Shown here: positions 17,630-26,051 of the stretch, piece after piece
Position numbering within the stretch: position 1 is the stretch's first letter
How the letters are laid out: the number at the start of each line of letters is the position of its first letter
Source of the DNA: CAVBBU01 sp963593765
Lineage (GTDB): Bacteria; Bacillota; Clostridia; Lachnospirales; Lachnospiraceae
NCBI GenBank assembly: GCA_963593765.1
Contig: CAVBBU010000014.1
Location: 1-27,314, forward strand
Direction of reading: 5' to 3'
DNA: 27,314 bases
The notes under the pieces: model-generated
What the model was told of the DNA's origin: nothing
Seen by the model: the letters and a program-made list of their open reading frames with translations, nothing else
The model's database searches: none
Position numbers and translations under genes: made by a program

Positions 17630-20148
17630 ACTGTAACAGGCTCCTTTTTATTTGTATTTTTTTTCTTTTTATCCTTTGACTTTCCTGCAAATTCTAGATG
17701 CTTTTTATCATTTTCATCCTTAACTAGACTTACAAAAACATCCTCATCATCTGCAAGCGTTCCATCAAGCACCTTTTCAGCAAGATTATCTTCTATATCA
17801 TTTTGAAGAACTCTCTTGATAGGTCTTGCTCCATACTTTTTATCAAAGCCCTTGTCTATAAGATATTCCTTTGCCTCATCAGATACATGAAGAGTAATAT
17901 CCATCTGCTCTCTAGTTCTGTTATTAATCTGATTAAGCAAAATTCCAAGGATATCATTCATATTTTCCTTTGTTATCTGTCTAAATACTATTATATCATC
18001 TATACGGTTTAGAAATTCAGGCTTAAAGAGTCTTCTAACCTCCTCCATAACGCCTTCCTTCATACCGCCGTATTCAGAATCCTCTGTAGTGCTTGATGCA
18101 AAGCCAAGAGTCTTAGGCTCAACTATACGCTGTGCACCGGCATTACTTGTCATAATTATAATAGTATTTTTAAAGTCTACGGTTCTTCCCTGAGAATCAG
18201 TTATACGTCCGTCATCAAGAACCTGCAAAAGTATATTAAATACATCCGGATGTGCTTTTTCTATCTCATCAAATAATATAACAGAATATGGATTTCGTCT
18301 AATCTTTTCTGAAAGCTGTCCGCCCTCCTCATATCCTACATAGCCTGGAGGTGAGCCAACAATCTTAGATACCGACTGCTTTTCCATATATTCGCTCATG
18401 TCAACTCTTATTAAGCTGTTTTCACTGCCAAACATAGCCTCGGCAAGTGCCTTTGAAAGCTCGGTTTTACCTACACCAGTAGGTCCTAAGAACAGGAATG
18501 AGCCTATAGGCCTTTTCGGATCCTTAAGTCCTACTCTTCCTCGTCTTATAGCCCTTGCGACAGCATTTACCGCTTCGTCCTGACCTACAACTCTCTTGTG
18601 TAATTCATTTTCAAGATTTCTAATCTTTTCTGTTTCGCCCTGAGTAAGCTTCTTAACAGGAATCTTAGTCCATGCAGATACAACATCTGCTATATCTTCC
18701 TCTGTAACTACAAGCTTTTTTTGCTCCTTATCCTGCTTCCACTTTTCTCTAAGCTTATCAGACCTTTCAGTAAGTCTTTCCTGCTTCTTTTTTATACTGC
18801 CGGCTTTTTCATATGCCTCATTCTTAATCGCATCTTCCTTTTGCTTTTCAAGTCTTTCTATATCAGCTGTAAGCTTTCGTATCTCCTCCGGCTCCATATA
18901 ATTAGAAAGTCTAACTCTTGATGCAGCCTCATCTATAAGGTCTATTGCCTTATCAGGCAAAAATCTGTCATTAATATATCTTGTAGAGAGCTTAACAGAT
19001 GCTTTAAGCGCATCCTTAGTTATAGTAACTCTGTGGTGCTTTTCGTAGCTACCTACAAGTCCCTCTAGTATCTTAAGAGTATCATCCTCGCTAGGCTCTT
19101 CAACCATTATAGGCTGAAATCTTCTCTCAAGTGCGGCATCCTTTTCGATATGCTTTCTATATTCCTCAACTGTAGTTGCCCCAACTATCTGCAGCTCACC
19201 TCTTGCAAGTGAAGGCTTAAGAATATTAGATGCATCCATAGCACCCTCTGCTCCGCCTGCACCTATTATAGTATGCAGCTCATCTATAAACAGGATAATG
19301 TCTCCTGCATTTATAACCTCGTTTATAACTCTTTTTATTCTTTCCTCAAATTCACCCCTATACTTAGAGCCTGCAACCATGCTTGCTAAGTCCAGTGTAA
19401 CTACTCTTTTATCAAGAAGCGAATCCGGAACCTCTTCATTAACTATAAGCTGTGCAAGTCCTTCAACTACAGCAGTTTTACCTACTCCCGGCTCTCCTAT
19501 TAGGCAAGGATTATTCTTAGTTCTTCTGCTAAGAATCTGCATAACCCTTTGCATCTCTACCTGTCTGCCTATAACAGGATCTAGCTTTCCTGCAGCAGCC
19601 AGCTGAGTTAGGTCTCTTGAAAATCTATTAAGTACAGGCGTATCTTTCCTAGCTCCGTTTGAATTGCCCGACATTCTTCCTGCCATAGTTTCCTGATAAT
19701 CACTATTAACATCTACACCCATAGTAGTAAGAAGCTCAACATACATCTTAGATATAGGGACACCAAGTGTTATAAGTATCTTACATGCAAGGCAGTTCGC
19801 TTCCTTTATAATAGCAAGAAGTATATGCTCTGTTCCTATCTGTCCTGCCTTATACTTTACTGCCTCTCTATAGCTGTTTTGAAGTATAGCTTTTGCCATA
19901 GGTGAATACATCTGCTCATCCTCTACAGCTACAGAGCTGCTAGGTCTTATAAGCTGATCCATAACCTCTGTTATCTTTTCTTCTCTAACACCATTGCTTG
20001 AAAGAACCTGCGCCGCAACGCCTGTTCCCTCTTGAAGAAGTCCAAGGAGTAGGTGCTCCGAGCCTACATATCCCTGTCCCATATCCTGAGCAGCCTGAAT
20101 AGCTAGGTCTCTAGCTGTCTGTGCTGCCTTTGTAAATCTGTCTGCCAT
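17626..20148 (-). CDS. clpC: ClpC AAA+ unfoldase of the ClpCP protease
   Basis: An 840-residue Hsp100 ATPase that recognises phosphoarginine-tagged or adaptor-delivered proteins and feeds them to ClpP. It has an N-domain of two repeats (about 1-145), a first AAA+ module with Walker A GEPGVGKT at 218-225, a UVR/coiled-coil insert (IERLEKQKEDAIKNEAYEKA) typical of ClpC, a second AAA+ module with GPTGVGKTE, and a Lys-rich C-terminus. The start is the MADRF Met at 20148, with GGAGG 7 bases upstream; it shares one base with the mcsB stop (TAATG). An in-frame ATG at 20163 is too far upstream. It is the fourth gene of the gntR-mcsA-mcsB-clpC operon. Confidence 0.96.
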   Translation of the reverse strand: MADRFTKAAQTARDLAIQAAQDMGQGYVGSEHLLLGLLQEGTGVAAQVLSSNGVREEKITEVMDQLIRPSSSVAVEDEQMYSPMAKAILQNSYREAVKYKAGQIGTEHILLAIIKEANCLACKILITLGVPISKMYVELLTTMGVDVNSDYQETMAGRMSGNSNGARKDTPVLNRFSRDLTQLAAAGKLDPVIGRQVEMQRVMQILSRRTKNNPCLIGEPGVGKTAVVEGLAQLIVNEEVPDSLLDKRVVTLDLASMVAGSKYRGEFEERIKRVINEVINAGDIILFIDELHTIIGAGGAEGAMDASNILKPSLARGELQIVGATTVEEYRKHIEKDAALERRFQPIMVEEPSEDDTLKILEGLVGSYEKHHRVTITKDALKASVKLSTRYINDRFLPDKAIDLIDEAASRVRLSNYMEPEEIRKLTADIERLEKQKEDAIKNEAYEKAGSIKKKQERLTERSDKLREKWKQDKEQKKLVVTEEDIADVVSAWTKIPVKKLTQGETEKIRNLENELHKRVVGQDEAVNAVARAIRRGRVGLKDPKRPIGSFLFLGPTGVGKTELSKALAEAMFGSENSLIRVDMSEYMEKQSVSKIVGSPPGYVGYEEGGQLSEKIRRNPYSVILFDEIEKAHPDVFNILLQVLDDGRITDSQGRTVDFKNTIIIMTSNAGAQRIVEPKTLGFASSTTEDSEYGGMKEGVMEEVRRLFKPEFLNRIDDIIVFRQITKENMNDILGILLNQINNRTREQMDITLHVSDEAKEYLIDKGFDKKYGARPIKRVLQNDIEDNLAEKVLDGTLADDEDVFVSLVKDENDKKHLEFAGKSKDKKKKNTNKKEPVTV

Positions 20149-21203
20149 TATTTTACCTCCCAAGCCTTAGGCAAATGCTCTCTTACCCACTCTGCTCTGG
20201 CTATGTCTAATTCCTCGTTGTCCATAGGCTTTTGAATTTTTTGCAATAGATTGCCCGGCTGTATGCCAAGGTACAGGCTATATATACTTGCATCGCCTTC
20301 CACTTGCATGATCCCCGACTTTATTCCGCTAAGGACACTCGAAAGGTACATCAGTCCTTCCTTAAGCGAAAGCCTTCTGGCATAGCTAAGTATACCATAT
20401 GACTTAAATGCCTCGTCTGCAATTCGATTTTTGTGTCCTGCAATAGCCATATGCCTAACTCTATTTTCCTGGTCGCTAAGCCTTAGCCCCATCTTTTGAA
20501 CAAGCTCAAGTATTTCTTTTTCGGTTATACCTAAGGTCTGTGCATTAGAAATGTCAAAAAGATTACCGTAGTTTTCCTTGCCATTGCCATATACGCCTCT
20601 AACTGTTACGCCTATTCGTGCCATGCTTGATAGCATTTCAGAAAATTTATTGCCCTGAGCTAGGTATGGCAGATGAAGAACCATATTCGCTCTCATTCCT
20701 GTTCCTACATTAGTGGGAAATGCTGTCAGATAGCCATATCGCTCGCTGAATGCATATTCCTCTTTTTCTTCTATATCGTCTGCAATGCTTTTTGCAACAG
20801 CCCATGCCTTGTTTAGCTCATTGCCCTCTCTTATGGACTGGATGCGAAGATGGTCGTCGCCATTTATAGCTATGCTAACATGCTCCTTTTCAGAAAGAAC
20901 AAGTCCGACCTCGGACTTTGCCTCAGCAAGCGTAGTATTAATAACTCTTCTTTCTCTAAGAGCGATCTTGTCTATCTCTCTAAGTTCCTTAAGTGATAGA
21001 GCCCTAGTTTCCTCACCTATGGCCTGTGATATATCTTCCAAGTCCTTTTTAAGCTTTAATAATGTAGACCTTCTTTTACCTGCAGTTAGTTTAGTGGGAA
21101 ATGCTGCCCCTTTAATATTTCTTGAAAGTCTAACTCTGGTGCTTATACAATTCTCATCTGGCACAAGCCTAACATTGCCATACCAGCTGTCCTCGTTATA
21201 CAT
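20148..21203 (-). CDS. mcsB: Protein arginine kinase McsB, with unusual active-site residues
   Basis: A 351-residue phosphagen-kinase-fold enzyme that phosphorylates protein arginines, marking them for ClpCP. Nucleotide-binding STRVRLSRN (21-29) and GTGMRANMVLHLP are conserved, as is DHLRIQ. Two family motifs differ from B. subtilis McsB as I recall it: the acidic NEEDH motif reads NGDDH (114-118), and the phosphagen-kinase Cys in CPTNVGTG is Phe162 (AFPTNVGTG). The second acidic motif is YGNGKEN, keeping one Glu. The gene overlaps mcsA by 8 nt and clpC by 1 nt, so full coupling is expected. The fold assignment is secure; catalytic competence is not. Confidence 0.93.
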   Translation of the reverse strand: MYNEDSWYGNVRLVPDENCISTRVRLSRNIKGAAFPTKLTAGKRRSTLLKLKKDLEDISQAIGEETRALSLKELREIDKIALRERRVINTTLAEAKSEVGLVLSEKEHVSIAINGDDHLRIQSIREGNELNKAWAVAKSIADDIEEKEEYAFSERYGYLTAFPTNVGTGMRANMVLHLPYLAQGNKFSEMLSSMARIGVTVRGVYGNGKENYGNLFDISNAQTLGITEKEILELVQKMGLRLSDQENRVRHMAIAGHKNRIADEAFKSYGILSYARRLSLKEGLMYLSSVLSGIKSGIMQVEGDASIYSLYLGIQPGNLLQKIQKPMDNEELDIARAEWVREHLPKAWEVK

Positions 21204-21804
21204 TGACGTCTCCTTTATTTAATTCGTTGATTTTATCTCTGCACATAGCAGCAGTCTCAAAATCCTCTTTAGCTATAGCATCCTTTAGCTGCTGCTTTAA
21301 AAGCTTGATTTCCTCTCTTATAGCCATAGTTTTTTCAAGCTGCTTCTTGCTTCTTGTACTTGGCTTTTTCTTATCTAGTCCAAGCTCCTTATCTATAGTC
21401 TTATCTGACATCTTAGTTCTTGATTCTGGCTTTATCTTAAGTCCCATGCCTCTGTACTGGTCGCTGCCTTGGAGCTTTTTAATATTATCTCTAACTAATA
21501 TGTCGAAGGTATCGTAGCATTCCTCACAGCCAAAGCATGACTTTTCTATAAATTCTCCATAGGTCATATGACACTTAGGACATTCTATTCCACGCATTTT
21601 ATTATATTTCTCGTGATTTTCATCGCCAAGGAGACCTGTTAGGAGCTTTCCTAGCGGAAATCCACCATCAAATATAGAAGAATATTCTCCAAAGTTCATC
21701 TCCTTAGCACATTGCATGCAAAAATTATGCTCATGCATAACTCCATTAACTATCTCTGTATATTGTATATTTGCTTCTCTTATTTTACATCTTTCGCAAA
21801 GCAT
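21196..21804 (-). CDS. mcsA: McsA zinc-binding activator of McsB
   Basis: A 202-residue protein with four CxxC motifs (CERC near the start, CMQC, CPKC, CFGC followed by a further EEC) that should bind two zinc ions, and a C-terminal UVR motif (about 165-200, ending in AMCRDKINEL). McsA activates McsB kinase and binds ClpC/McsB through the UVR region. It starts 2 bp after the gntR stop and overlaps mcsB by 8 nt. The middle segment, 125-160, is Lys-rich and poorly conserved. Confidence 0.92.
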   Translation of the reverse strand: MLCERCKIREANIQYTEIVNGVMHEHNFCMQCAKEMNFGEYSSIFDGGFPLGKLLTGLLGDENHEKYNKMRGIECPKCHMTYGEFIEKSCFGCEECYDTFDILVRDNIKKLQGSDQYRGMGLKIKPESRTKMSDKTIDKELGLDKKKPSTRSKKQLEKTMAIREEIKLLKQQLKDAIAKEDFETAAMCRDKINELNKGDVNV

Positions 21805-21806
21805 AA

Positions 21807-22199
21807 TTACTCCTTTTGACTACCTTCCGGATTTAAAAACATATCATATAATTCATCTAAAAGCTTGTGTGCTTCGTCTCTTTTTATCCCATTACATATG
21901 CCTCTAGCAACAACGACGGACATATCTCTTTTCATATTATTAAGGACACGCAGCTTGTCAGCATCTACGCTTACTATAGCACCCTTTCTTCGGTCAAGTT
22001 TAACAAAGCCCTCCTGCTTTAATATAGTATATGCCTTATTAACCGTATGCATATTAATGCCTATATTGTCTGCAAGCTGGCGTACAGAGGGTAGCGAATC
22101 GCCCTGTCTTATCCTGTCGGTAGCTATGCCTATAATTATCTGGTTGCATAGCTGCACATATATAGCTTCGTTACTATTAAAATCTATATATAGATCCAT
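21807..22199 (-). CDS. GntR/YtrA-family transcriptional regulator at the ctsR position
   Basis: A 130-residue regulator. Residues about 10-78 form the GntR winged helix-turn-helix (DSLPSVRQLADNIGINMHTVNKAYTIL). The C-terminal part is a short helical segment, with no FCD or UTRA ligand domain, typical of the YtrA subfamily. An AGGAAAGG site precedes the ATG. It is the first gene of the mcsA-mcsB-clpC operon, where Bacillus has the heat-shock repressor CtsR. No CtsR-type direct heptamers (GGTCAAA) are visible upstream; an inverted repeat overlaps the -10 box instead. Autoregulation of the protease operon by this protein is inferred. YtrA proteins more often sit beside ABC transporters. Confidence 0.9.
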   Translation of the reverse strand: MDLYIDFNSNEAIYVQLCNQIIIGIATDRIRQGDSLPSVRQLADNIGINMHTVNKAYTILKQEGFVKLDRRKGAIVSVDADKLRVLNNMKRDMSVVVARGICNGIKRDEAHKLLDELYDMFLNPEGSQKE

Positions 22200-22234
22200 A
22201 TTCCTTTCCTCGCTTTTATTAATGCAGCTGTCGC

Positions 22235-22261
22235 ATCTGTTCTAGGAATTGTATAACAGAT
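22235..22261. promoter_or_regulatory. Inverted repeat over the clp operon promoter (operator candidate)
   Basis: Perfect 7-bp arms ATCTGTT (22235-22241) and AACAGAT (22255-22261), 13 nt apart, flank and overlap the -10 box of the gntR-mcsAB-clpC promoter. Position and symmetry suit a dimeric GntR repressor. Confidence 0.5.
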
Positions 22262-22276
22262 TCGGGAAGATGTCAA
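22248..22276 (-). promoter_or_regulatory. Sigma-A promoter of the gntR-mcsA-mcsB-clpC operon
   Basis: On the minus strand TTGACA (22271-22276) and TACAAT (22248-22253) are separated by 17 bp, close to consensus. It lies just beyond the pgeF stop codon, so the operon is separately controlled from the upstream housekeeping genes. Confidence 0.78.
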
Positions 22277-22288
22277 ACTGCATACTTT

Positions 22289-23191
22289 TTAAGCCAATAA
22301 AGCAAGAAACGCCGCCAAATTTCCACGCTTATCACCTACACATCTATGCGAGAATAAATACTTATTATTATCGCAGGTGCATATATCTGCTATATGTATA
22401 TTGCTATCTAAAAGTCCTGCATATCTAAGAGAGCATTTGTTTGCTTCAAGAAGGTCTAGCTGCTTGTGAGCAGCATCCTTACCGGAGAGCACTACCTTCG
22501 CCCTGTCATCAAGGTCAAACTGTGCTTTAAAATCATCTGCTATATCATTTTCCACTTCATAGCACTTTTTACATATCCCAGGGCCTACGCCTGCTACGAT
22601 GTCGCTAGGCTTAGAACCATAAACCTCTGACATTTTATTAATCATTGCCCTAGCCATATGATTTCTAGTTCCAGATCTTCCGGAGTGTGCAAGGCCTATA
22701 GCTCTTTTGACAGGGTCTATAAGAAATATAGGTATGCAATCAGCAAAAAGTGCTGTAAGCGTAATTCCCTTTTCATTTGTTATCAGGCCATCTATATCTG
22801 TATAATCTTCTTTTCTATCTACGCCCTTGCCCTTATCCTCATGCGTTACTACTCTTATATTCGTTGTATGTGTCTGAAATGTAACTACAAAGGAATCATC
22901 ACTAACGCCAAGCGCCTCTGCCATACGTCTATAATTTTCTCTAACAGCTGCATCTCTATCTCCTCTTGTAAACGAAAAATTCAAGCTGTCATAATAACCC
23001 AAGCTAACGCCGCCTACTTTTGTTGAAAATGCATGCTTAACTAAACCGAGCTCATTAATAGACGGATAATAAAGATATTTTACTCCATTATCCGCATTGC
23101 ACTCCTCTAATTCTCTTTTTGTATTTGTTCTAATCCAATCTATCATAATAATATCAATTCTAATGCAGCCTACTTGCCTTATAAAATGCAT
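22289..23191 (-). CDS. pgeF: Peptidoglycan editing factor / purine nucleoside phosphorylase, PgeF (YfiH, laccase-domain)
   Basis: A 300-residue cytoplasmic protein of the multi-copper-oxidase-like YfiH family. Conserved motifs are HAFSTKVGGVS, TFQTHTTNIR, FADCIPIFLID and GLAHSGRSGT, which supply the Cys and two His of the metal site. Family members cleave purine nucleosides and keep wrong amino acids out of peptidoglycan precursors. The start is uncertain: neither the first ATG nor the Met at 23146 has a clear ribosome site, and the shorter form begins nearer the conserved region. It follows yraN by 12 bp. Confidence 0.9.
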   Translation of the reverse strand: MHFIRQVGCIRIDIIMIDWIRTNTKRELEECNADNGVKYLYYPSINELGLVKHAFSTKVGGVSLGYYDSLNFSFTRGDRDAAVRENYRRMAEALGVSDDSFVVTFQTHTTNIRVVTHEDKGKGVDRKEDYTDIDGLITNEKGITLTALFADCIPIFLIDPVKRAIGLAHSGRSGTRNHMARAMINKMSEVYGSKPSDIVAGVGPGICKKCYEVENDIADDFKAQFDLDDRAKVVLSGKDAAHKQLDLLEANKCSLRYAGLLDSNIHIADICTCDNNKYLFSHRCVGDKRGNLAAFLALLA

Positions 23192-23203
23192 GTTCCGATT
23201 AAA

Positions 23204-23545
23204 TCAAAAAGCATTTTTAATCCATGTTATCTTGTCATCAAGTATTCCTATAACATCAAACCTTATAGGAGTATCCGCTTTGATTTTTTTATATTCCATA
23301 TAGCTTAGGGCAACTCTTTTTATCTGCTTTCTTTTATAATAATTAACTGCTTCAAGAGGTGAGCCATATCTGCTTGTTGATCTATACTTAACCTCAACAA
23401 AGCAAAGGTAATTGTCTGAATACATAATAATATCTATCTCGCCTATGCGATTTCTAAAATTTCTTTGTATTATATTGCATCCATTTTTTGTAAGGTATTC
23501 TAGCGCTCTATCCTCGTATTCCTTACCAATTACTCTTTTATTCAT
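23204..23545 (-). CDS. YraN/UPF0102 family nuclease-like protein
   Basis: A 113-residue protein with the family motifs GKEYEDRALEYL near the start, FRNRIGEIDIIM, and FVEVKYR, which together resemble a PD-(D/E)xK endonuclease core. Its function is not settled; a role in DNA or Holliday-junction processing has been proposed for the family. It lies between rnhB and pgeF on the same strand, a common clostridial order. Confidence 0.9.
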   Translation of the reverse strand: MNKRVIGKEYEDRALEYLTKNGCNIIQRNFRNRIGEIDIIMYSDNYLCFVEVKYRSTSRYGSPLEAVNYYKRKQIKRVALSYMEYKKIKADTPIRFDVIGILDDKITWIKNAF

Positions 23546-23590
23546 GTAAGATACCTAATCAAAATATAATTATGAACTTTTACTGCCTGC

Positions 23591-24232
23591 TTATACAAAG
23601 TGTCCTATAAAGCTTTTTCTGTGTATAGGGCAAGGTCCAAATTCCTTAAGTGCTTTTATATGTGCTGCTGTTCCATATGCTTTATTTTTTGCAAATGCAT
23701 ACTCAGGATACAGCTTATCATATTCAAGCATAAGATGGTCTCTTGTAACCTTAGCTATAATACTTGCAGCCGCTATGCTTATACTTTTTGCATCGCCCTT
23801 AATTATCCCAACCTGCTTTATATTAATGTCAGGTATAGTAACAGCATCAACAAGTAGCATGCTTGGTTTTATTTTAAGGCCTTCTATCGCAGCTTGCATA
23901 GCCTCATATGTAGCCTGCAGTATATTAATCTCATCTATCCTAGCTGGCTGCACTATTCCAACAGAATATGCTAATGCCTTTTCTTTTATCTCCTCGTATA
24001 ACAGTTCTCTTTTTTTCTCAGAGAGCTTTTTAGAGTCATTAAGATAAAGTATAGTAGCATCCTTTGGAAGTATAACAGCTCCGGCAACTACAGGCCCTGC
24101 AAGCGGACCTCTGCCAGCCTCATCTATTCCGCATATATACTCATACTCACTATACTTATTTTCAAATTCCTTCATGGCATTAAGCCTATCAAGCTCAACC
24201 TGAAGCTTTTCACCCTCTAGTTTTTTTGGCAT
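23591..24232 (-). CDS. rnhB: Ribonuclease HII
   Basis: A 213-residue enzyme that removes ribonucleotides and RNA primers from RNA-DNA hybrids. The hallmark GIDEAGRGPLAGP is at 35-47 with catalytic Asp37 and Glu38; Asp129 in LLVDAV is the next acidic residue. The N-terminal 30 residues are a charged helix, a common extension in Firmicutes. It lies in the rbgA-rnhB-yraN order. Confidence 0.96.
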   Translation of the reverse strand: MPKKLEGEKLQVELDRLNAMKEFENKYSEYEYICGIDEAGRGPLAGPVVAGAVILPKDATILYLNDSKKLSEKKRELLYEEIKEKALAYSVGIVQPARIDEINILQATYEAMQAAIEGLKIKPSMLLVDAVTIPDINIKQVGIIKGDAKSISIAAASIIAKVTRDHLMLEYDKLYPEYAFAKNKAYGTAAHIKALKEFGPCPIHRKSFIGHFV

Positions 24233-24297
24233 TTAAACTCCCTACTAATGTTCGTTAAATTTATAAAATACCTTAACTAGTCCATATTAACCAAATC

Positions 24298-25149
24298 CTA
24301 TGGCTGCTCTAAGGTCACTCTTCCAAGCCTTCCTGATCTAAAATCAGATACAACTACTCCGGCAGCCTTGTCTATGTCAGCTGCACCGCCCTTAGATATG
24401 CAGCCTCTAAATATGGCTATATCCTCTAAAAGCTTATAATTATCTGTCTCCCTTGTGCTGCCCTCTACCAGCTCATATCTTTTTTCTAACTCAATCTCTT
24501 TATTTTTTTTCATCCAATCAAGTATAAGACATGCAAGCTTGTCTGAATCAAGTATCATGTCATTTACAGAGCCAAGCATTGCTATTTTTTCACCTACAGC
24601 CTCATCATCAAACTTAGGCCAAAGTATACCCGGAGTGTCCAAAAGCTCAACATTTTTATTAAGTCTAATCCACTGATTACCTTTAGTAACTCCTGGCTTA
24701 TTGCCAGTTTTTGCTATGCTCTTTCCTGCTATAGTATTAATCAGCGTAGATTTACCAACATTAGGTATACCAACAACCATAGCTCTTACTGGTCTGTTAA
24801 GTATGCCACGTTTTTTATCTCTTTCCTTTTTTGCAGCTGCCGCAATATCTATCTTATTAAGCAGTGCCTTAAGAGAGGCTCTGCTTCTTGAATCAAGTCC
24901 TATACATTCAAAGCCATTATCTGTAAAGTGCTTTTCCCACAGCTTACTTATGCTTGGGTCTGCTAGGTCGTATTTGTTCATTATAATAATTCTTGCTTTA
25001 TTTTGCCCTAGTGTATCTATGTCGGGATTTCTAGTAGACATAGGAGCTCTTGCATCAACAAGCTCTATAATCATATCTACTATTTTAACATTCTCCTGCA
25101 TGGCACGCTTTGCCTTAGTCATATGCCCCGGATACCACTGTATATTCAT
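24298..25149 (-). CDS. rbgA: Ribosome biogenesis GTPase RbgA (YlqF)
   Basis: A 283-residue circularly permuted GTPase needed for late 50S subunit assembly. Its motif order is permuted: G4 NKYD at 58-61 comes before G1 GIPNVGKS at 127-134, and G3 DTPG at 171-174. The N-terminus IQWYPGHMTKA and the C-terminal RNA-binding helical region fit RbgA. It starts 9 bp after lepB on the same strand, so the two are likely co-transcribed; rplS and lepB are its usual neighbours. Confidence 0.96.
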   Translation of the reverse strand: MNIQWYPGHMTKAKRAMQENVKIVDMIIELVDARAPMSTRNPDIDTLGQNKARIIIMNKYDLADPSISKLWEKHFTDNGFECIGLDSRSRASLKALLNKIDIAAAAKKERDKKRGILNRPVRAMVVGIPNVGKSTLINTIAGKSIAKTGNKPGVTKGNQWIRLNKNVELLDTPGILWPKFDDEAVGEKIAMLGSVNDMILDSDKLACLILDWMKKNKEIELEKRYELVEGSTRETDNYKLLEDIAIFRGCISKGGAADIDKAAGVVVSDFRSGRLGRVTLEQP

Positions 25150-25158
25150 ATATTTTAC

Positions 25159-25698
25159 CTAACCTATAAATTTAATTCTAATTAATGGCTGACATCTAAG
25201 CCATAGCTTTCCTATAATATCATCCTTTTTTACATTTCCTATGCTTTCAAATCTGGAATCCTCACTTGCATCAGCATTGTCCCCTATAACAAAATATTCG
25301 CCTTCATCTAAGGTGATTTCATTTTCCGCAAGACCTGGAAGATTTATTTTGCCTATGTCTATTTTACTTCCATCTATATATACATCACCATTTGATATTT
25401 TTATACTTTCTCCGGGAAGTGCGATAACTCTTTTTATATTTATATTTCCACTGCTATCTGTAAATGCAATTATATCGCCATGCTTAGGGCTGCTAAGCTT
25501 ATATATAAGCTTATTAACTAATGCTCCCTCACCAGATTCAAGTATAGGGCTCATAGAGCTTCCTGTACATGTAACCACGCCTGCAAAGGAGTATACACAA
25601 AATATAGATAGAGCTATAACAACTGCTATCCATATAATAAAATCAACTATCTCAATAAGAGGATTGTTATCCTCGTAATTATAAAATTCCATATGCAA
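25159..25698 (-). CDS. lepB: Signal peptidase I
   Basis: A 179-residue type I signal peptidase. A single N-terminal membrane helix (about 18-42) is followed by the extracellular catalytic domain with nucleophile Ser48 in GSSMSP and general base Lys89 in IKRVIALPGE, then the GDNADASEDSR box. It would release exported proteins such as the transpeptidase and adhesin encoded here. Two in-frame ATGs (residues 1 and 3) are possible and neither has a strong ribosome site. The gene is separated from rplS by a terminator and an ATPase remnant, so it probably needs its own promoter; none is clear. Confidence 0.93.
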   Translation of the reverse strand: MHMEFYNYEDNNPLIEIVDFIIWIAVVIALSIFCVYSFAGVVTCTGSSMSPILESGEGALVNKLIYKLSSPKHGDIIAFTDSSGNINIKRVIALPGESIKISNGDVYIDGSKIDIGKINLPGLAENEITLDEGEYFVIGDNADASEDSRFESIGNVKKDDIIGKLWLRCQPLIRIKFIG

Positions 25699-25732
25699 AA
25701 TTTATACTTATAAAAGTATCCCAATCTTTTTA

Positions 25733-25984
25733 CTAAATATGTGCAATCTGATCAATCGCATATAGTGGCAGACTAATAATCCATTCTTCTTTTTTGTAGT
25801 CTGCCATAGATGTACGAACAGAATCTAGCAGGGCTTGCTGATGCAATCCTGCCATACAACCAAGTAGTCCAACATCTACCACAAACAGCTTAAAGGCTTT
25901 TAGATCCTCATATCCCCTAAGTGGGATGCCTGCCTTACTTATACGATTTATCCTATGAACAAGACCACAGTCACTAAGCATCAA
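25733..25984 (-). pseudogene. Fragment of a DUF4143-type AAA ATPase
   Basis: About 83 residues contain a block typical of the DUF4143 domain of AAA_14-like ATPases: SDCGLVHRINRISKAGIPL followed by FKLFVVDVGLLGCMAG. The N-terminal ATPase half is absent, and the sequence diverges and stops about 35 residues after the block, so both ends are lost. The in-frame start is a TTG/ATG without a ribosome site; the frame stays open upstream to a TGA at about 26057 through Cys-rich nonsense overlapping direct repeats. I judge it a decaying remnant between rplS and lepB. Confidence 0.72.
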
Positions 25985-26001
25985 AACATAATCACAAAAA
26001 A

Positions 26002-26051
26002 TGCAACGAACTTTTGTGTTATGAGCACACTTTTTGCAGCGAACTTTTGTG
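26002..26051. repeat. Pair of 17-bp direct repeats, 33 bp apart, beside the ATPase remnant
   Basis: TGCAACGAACTTTTGTG (26002-26018) and TGCAGCGAACTTTTGTG (26035-26051) differ at one base. The first copy is also part of a hairpin with CACAAAA at 25993-25999. The repeats adjoin the truncated ATPase gene and may be its old regulatory repeats or the edge of a mobile or dispersed element. Confidence 0.7.

Noticed and set aside
17148..17636. Open frame on the plus strand opposite the transpeptidase signal peptide and linker
   Set aside because: It is a shadow of the Ala/Thr/Asn-rich linker. The minus-strand YkuD motif is complete.
20149..20163. Five-codon extension of ClpC from an upstream ATG
   Set aside because: The strong GGAGG site lies 7 bases before the MADRF Met, and ClpC proteins normally begin there. 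The extension would cover the ribosome site.
22200..22290. CtsR operator upstream of the clp operon
   Set aside because: No pair of GGTCAAA-like heptamers was found on either strand.
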